From CAVQZC01 sp963718315 (GTDB lineage Bacteria; Actinomycetota; Thermoleophilia; Gaiellales; JAICJC01): 64,000 nucleotides of DNA. Location: the NCBI GenBank assembly GCA_963718315.1, contig CAVQZC010000012.1:558001-622000 (forward strand), given 5' to 3'. This document shows positions 60,907-64,000 of this stretch, piece after piece (position 1 is the stretch's first letter; each line of letters starts with the position of its first letter). The notes below the pieces were generated by a model that worked only from the letters and a program-made list of their open reading frames with translations, made no database searches and was not told the DNA's origin. The position numbers and the translations under genes were made by a program.

Positions 60907-61551
60907 GTGAGCGCGGTTCCCGACATTCCTGGCTCGCTCGAGGACGCGTTAGCCCAGCTGCGCCGCGGGGGGATGGTCGTCGTGTGCGATGACCCCGACC
61001 GCGAGAACGAGGGCGATCTGTGTATGGCAGCCCAGTTCGTGACGCCGGCCAGCATCGCGTTCATGGCGTGTGAGGCGCGCGGGCTGATCTGCCTGTCGCT
61101 GCCGTCCGAGCGCTGTGACGAGCTCGACCTACCGCTGATGGTGCCTGCCAACAATGGCTGCGACGCCACCGGGTTCACGGTGTCGATCGAGGCCCGCACA
61201 GGCGTCACCACCGGAATCTCGGCGGCGGACCGTGCCCGCACCATTCGCGTTGCCGCGGATCCCGAGTCCGGCCCCGGCGACCTGGTGCGGCCCGGGCACG
61301 TGTTCCCGCTTCGCGCACGCTCGCGCGGCGTGCTGGAGCGGCGAGGGCAGACCGAGGCCGCGATCGACCTCATGCGCCTGGCCGGCCTGACGCCGGGTGG
61401 CGTGCTGTGTGAGGTCATGAACGCCGACGGCACGATGGCGTCCGGCACCCAGCTGGCCGGGTTCTGCCACCGCCATTCGCTGCCGATGGTGACGGTCGAC
61501 GAGCTTGCGGTCTATCTCCGCAGCGTCGAGCCGTCGATCGCCGTCGTCTGA
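60907..61551 (+). CDS. ribB: 3,4-dihydroxy-2-butanone-4-phosphate synthase
   Basis: Converts ribulose 5-phosphate to dihydroxybutanone phosphate plus formate for riboflavin synthesis. 214 residues from GTG 60907; stand-alone RibB without the GTP cyclohydrolase II domain common in actinobacteria. Motifs: MVVVCDDPDRENEGDLCMAAQ (usually DDEDRENEGD, here Pro replaces Glu), ATGFTVSIEARTGVTTGISA, DLVRPGHVFPLRAR, GHTEAA-like RRGQTEAAIDL, LAGLTPGGVLCEVMN. An in-frame ATG at 60886 is less likely. Confidence 0.93.
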   Translation: MSAVPDIPGSLEDALAQLRRGGMVVVCDDPDRENEGDLCMAAQFVTPASIAFMACEARGLICLSLPSERCDELDLPLMVPANNGCDATGFTVSIEARTGVTTGISAADRARTIRVAADPESGPGDLVRPGHVFPLRARSRGVLERRGQTEAAIDLMRLAGLTPGGVLCEVMNADGTMASGTQLAGFCHRHSLPMVTVDELAVYLRSVEPSIAVV

Positions 61552-61564
61552 CGCCGCTCTCGGA

Positions 61565-62683
61565 TCACGGGGCGGGAACCTTCCCGCCGGTCTTGATCAG
61601 CTCCTTCGCCGTCTCGATGTCGTCGCTGCGGTTGACGGCAAGGCACGCGGTGACGCGCCCCTCCGGGTCGGTGTACCACGCGACGAAGTCGTCGTCGGCC
61701 ATCGAGCCCCGGATCTCGACGTGGCCGCTGCCCGGCCCGACGTACTCCATCCACGTCCAGTCGCCGATGTCCGAGAAGAAATAGGGGACGACGTCGTAGG
61801 GCTCGTCGGTCGCGCCGGCCCACAGCTTGCCCAGGTAGTCGCCGTGGTTGAGCGCGACGTCCCAGTGCTCGACCCGGATCCGGCGCCCGCCGTGGACGAC
61901 GCTCTCGTACTCGGCGATGTCGCCGACGGCCCAGATGCCGGTCGCCGCCTGAAGGTGATCGTTCACATGGACGCCTCGCTCCACCGCCAGGCCGGCCGCC
62001 CGGGCGAGGTCGAGGTTGGGCGTCGCGCCGATGCCGGCGACGACCGCGTCCGCCTGCAGGCCTTCGGGCAGCCCATTCTGGTTGGGGACGATGCGGACGC
62101 CGTGGTCGGTCAGGTGCCGCTCGAAGTAGGCGCCGACCTCCGGTCCGAAGAGGTGGTCCCAGACGACGGCGTTCTCCATGACCAGGGTTACGTCGAGGCC
62201 CTTCATGCGGGCGCTGGCGGCTGTCTCGACGCCGATGAAGCCCCCGCCGATCACGGCCAGGTGGCCGCTCCCGCGAGCGAGGATCTGACCGACCCGCTCG
62301 GAGTCCTCGATCGTGCGGATGGTCAGCGCGTCGCCGAACGGCCGTGCCGTGGAGCCGGTGGCCAGGGCCAGCCGCCGGTAGCCGATCCGCTCGCCGTCGG
62401 CGAGTTGGATCTCCTTGGCTGCCGGGTCGACCGCCGCCACCTCCGTGCCGAGCCGCAGGTCGACCTGTTGCTCCGACCACCACTCGGCCGGGTGCATGTA
62501 GGTCTCCTCAGCCGGTTTGTCGCCGCGCAGGAACTCCTTGGTGAGGGGCGGGCGGTGGTAGGGAGGCCGCTGCTCGCGGCCGACGATCAGGACGGACTCG
62601 GAGCCGCCCGCCTCACGGTAGGACTGACCGATCATGCCGCCCGCGAGACCCCCGCCGACGATCACGTTGTCGTACCCCGCCAT
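61565..62683 (-). CDS. FAD-dependent NAD(P)H oxidoreductase (ferredoxin/rubredoxin reductase type)
   Basis: 372 residues. FAD motif NVIVGGGLAGGMIG at the N-terminus, RPPYHRPPLTKEFLRG, second Rossmann motif LAVIGGGFIGVETAASARMKG (about 145-165), then AVVAGIGATPNLDLA, and the FAD-contacting WAVGDIAEY. A C-terminal reductase domain follows with WTWMEYVGPG. Likely transfers electrons from NAD(P)H to a small iron-sulfur protein or oxygenase; the partner is not in the window. Confidence 0.9.
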   Translation of the reverse strand: MAGYDNVIVGGGLAGGMIGQSYREAGGSESVLIVGREQRPPYHRPPLTKEFLRGDKPAEETYMHPAEWWSEQQVDLRLGTEVAAVDPAAKEIQLADGERIGYRRLALATGSTARPFGDALTIRTIEDSERVGQILARGSGHLAVIGGGFIGVETAASARMKGLDVTLVMENAVVWDHLFGPEVGAYFERHLTDHGVRIVPNQNGLPEGLQADAVVAGIGATPNLDLARAAGLAVERGVHVNDHLQAATGIWAVGDIAEYESVVHGGRRIRVEHWDVALNHGDYLGKLWAGATDEPYDVVPYFFSDIGDWTWMEYVGPGSGHVEIRGSMADDDFVAWYTDPEGRVTACLAVNRSDDIETAKELIKTGGKVPAP

Positions 62684-62704
62684 TGACCCTCCCGGGTTAG
62701 ATCG

Positions 62705-63800
62705 CTAGGTGCCGGGCTCCCACTGGAACGTTCGCAGCGAGATCGCGGCAAAGATCAGCGCCATCACGGCCAGCACGGCGACGTTCACCGCGACGGCTTC
62801 GAGGCCGAGGCCGCGAACCGTCACCTTGCGCAGGCCGTCTGCAAGGTAGTAGAGCGGGAACAGCTTCGCCACTGCGACGAGCCACGAGGGTAGTGCGGCG
62901 ATCGGGAACAAAGGCCCCCGAGAGGAACATCATCGGAAGGGTGATCGCGTTGGACACCGCGTCGGCGGTTTCGGGGTTGGCGACCACCGACCCGATGAAG
63001 AACCCGAAGGCCAGGAAGGCCAGCGCCCCGATCAGCGCAACCGGGATCGCGATCCACGCGCCGGACGCGATGTGGATGCCGAACACCACGCGGCCGAAGA
63101 TCAGCAGCACGACCACCTGCATCACGGTCACGACCAGCGACGCCAGTACCCGGGAGGTCAGGAACTCGCCGAGCGGCATCGGGGTCAGCTTCAGTCGCCG
63201 CAGGATGCCACGCTTGCGCCAGTCGACCATCACCGTGGACACGCCGAAGACCGACGAGGTCATGATGGCGATGGCGATGATCCCGGGAAGCAGGAAGTCG
63301 AGGTAGTCGAGGCTCGAGGAGTCGACTGCGCCCTGGCTGAAGGCGATAGCCGCCGGAACGTGCTGTTGCTCGGCCTGGCGGATCGACACTCCGTCTGCCG
63401 CTCCCGACACGACCGCGCGGATGATTCCGGCCTGCTCGGCCGAGGCGTTCGAGTAGTAGAGATGCGCGCTGGTGGTTCCGGCGCTCGACCGGGTCAGGAC
63501 GAGCGCTGCGTCGTGGTCTCCGTTCCTGACGTCGTGGACCGCCTTGGCGGCCGTCTCACCCGTATCGACGTTGACCCCGCTGTGCTTGCGCTGCAGCACG
63601 TGCACGAGGGCGCGTGCGGACGGGGTGTGGGCGTTGTTGACCACGACGACCGTCCCGCCGTTGCCGCTGTGGCCGAACAGCAGCCCCAGCATGCCAAGCA
63701 GGATGATCGGGAACGCGAGGGCCCAGAACAGCGCAACCCGGTTGCGGAAGGTCATCTGCAGCTGGGCGCGCGTGGTCAGCGCCAGCCGGTGGAGGTTCAC
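62705..63800 (-). CDS. ABC-2 type exporter permease, with a frameshift
   Basis: Membrane component of an ABC exporter. GTG 63800 overlaps the stop of the ATPase gene. First membrane helix ALFWALAFPIILLGMLGLLF, an outside domain, then YLDFLLPGIIAIAIMTSSVFG and LPMMFLSGAFVP. The frame then breaks at about 62903-62906 (CCCGATCG): removing one base continues IAALPSWLVAVAKLFPLYYL and the last helices, ending at 62705. The span is 3n+1; repaired length 364 residues, normal for ABC2_membrane exporters. Substrate unknown. Confidence 0.88.
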
Positions 63801-64000
63801 TCGCGGAACTCCTTGCCGGTCAGCTGCAGGAAGACGTCCTCGAGGTTGGGGCCGCGGACGGACAGTTCCGTTCAGGCGGGAACCGCTCACGCGCGCGCGG
63901 TCGAGGATGTCGTGCACCGTGGCCTGCGCGTCCTTCGTGTAGATCGTGTGGTCGCCCTGCTCGTCGGCCCACGCGACGCGGGCATCGGCGTCGAGCGACT
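63797..64000 (-). CDS. ABC transporter ATP-binding protein, C-terminal end (partial, frameshifted)
   Basis: Only the end of the gene is in the window. The reading frame gives GDHTIYTKDAQATVHDILDR, a small beta-alpha tail as in drug-exporter ATPases, then breaks at about 63868-63872 (AACGGAA). One base removed continues as LSVRGPNLEDVFLQLTGKEF, the classical C-terminus of this family. The stop overlaps the permease start. Walker motifs lie beyond the window edge. Confidence 0.8.

Overview
This is a compact, high-G+C bacterial chromosome segment that contains the replication-origin neighbourhood. The order parB-parA-rsmG-jag-yidC-yidD-rnpA-rpmH (minus strand), then dnaA-dnaN-recF-dciA-gyrB-gyrA (plus strand), is the classical oriC arrangement. 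Gene content suggests Actinomycetota, possibly a deep-branching class such as Thermoleophilia (an inference; no rRNA is present): futalosine menaquinone genes, a monofunctional biotin ligase, FabZ-type fatty acid synthesis, crotonyl-CoA carboxylase/reductase, many GTG/TTG starts, GTGA/ATGA stop-start overlaps, and many genes with a TANNNT box 6-11 nt before the start codon (leaderless transcripts).

Layout. 1-4073: nadB(partial)-nadC-nadA, then mqnB-mqnD. 4091-6029: an MntR-type repressor with an operator over its own start, coupled to an Nramp transporter. 6041-8195: a small unknown gene, an acyl-CoA dehydrogenase, a bifunctional-nuclease-family protein and tRNA-Ile(GAU). 8241-22457: partition, membrane insertion, RNase P, origin and gyrase genes. 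22592-26293: a small MerR-like regulator, a GalT-like protein, a secreted PGRP/amidase and birA. 26313-37774: one continuous operon-like run of ECF sigma, fabZ-fabH-fabD-fabG-fabF, accD-accA, a secreted S53 peptidase, a Ca2+/H+ exchanger and an MFS exporter. 37733-43387: a minus-strand operon behind a cobalamin riboswitch encoding two secreted DUF4430 proteins, a complete ECF transporter (EcfT, fused EcfAA', EcfS) and a secreted alpha/alpha-barrel repeat protein. 43416-46635: an Hrq1/MrfA-type helicase and pheA, the latter behind a Phe-rich leader peptide and attenuator. 46644-64000: housekeeping and metabolic genes (thiL, trxA, prenol-phosphate glycosyltransferase, polX, otsB, acs, rlmN, ccr, acyl-CoA mutase, ribB) and, at the end, an ABC exporter.

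The most interesting system is the B12-riboswitch operon. DUF4430 and an alpha6/alpha6 barrel are the two domain types that form eukaryotic intrinsic factor/transcobalamin. Here they appear as separate secreted proteins beside a dedicated ECF importer, which suggests a bacterial two-part extracellular cobalamin-capture system. The same window carries a probable AdoCbl-dependent mutase next to ccr. The second highlight is a complete, leaderless Phe attenuator in front of pheA.

Caution: at least five genes (yidC, rsmG, the S53 peptidase, an ABC permease and its ATPase), and probably a sixth (the DUF3352 lipoprotein), carry single-base frameshifts, mostly in short runs of identical bases. Because yidC is normally essential, sequencing or assembly indels are the likeliest explanation; coordinates for these genes are given for the whole reading unit.
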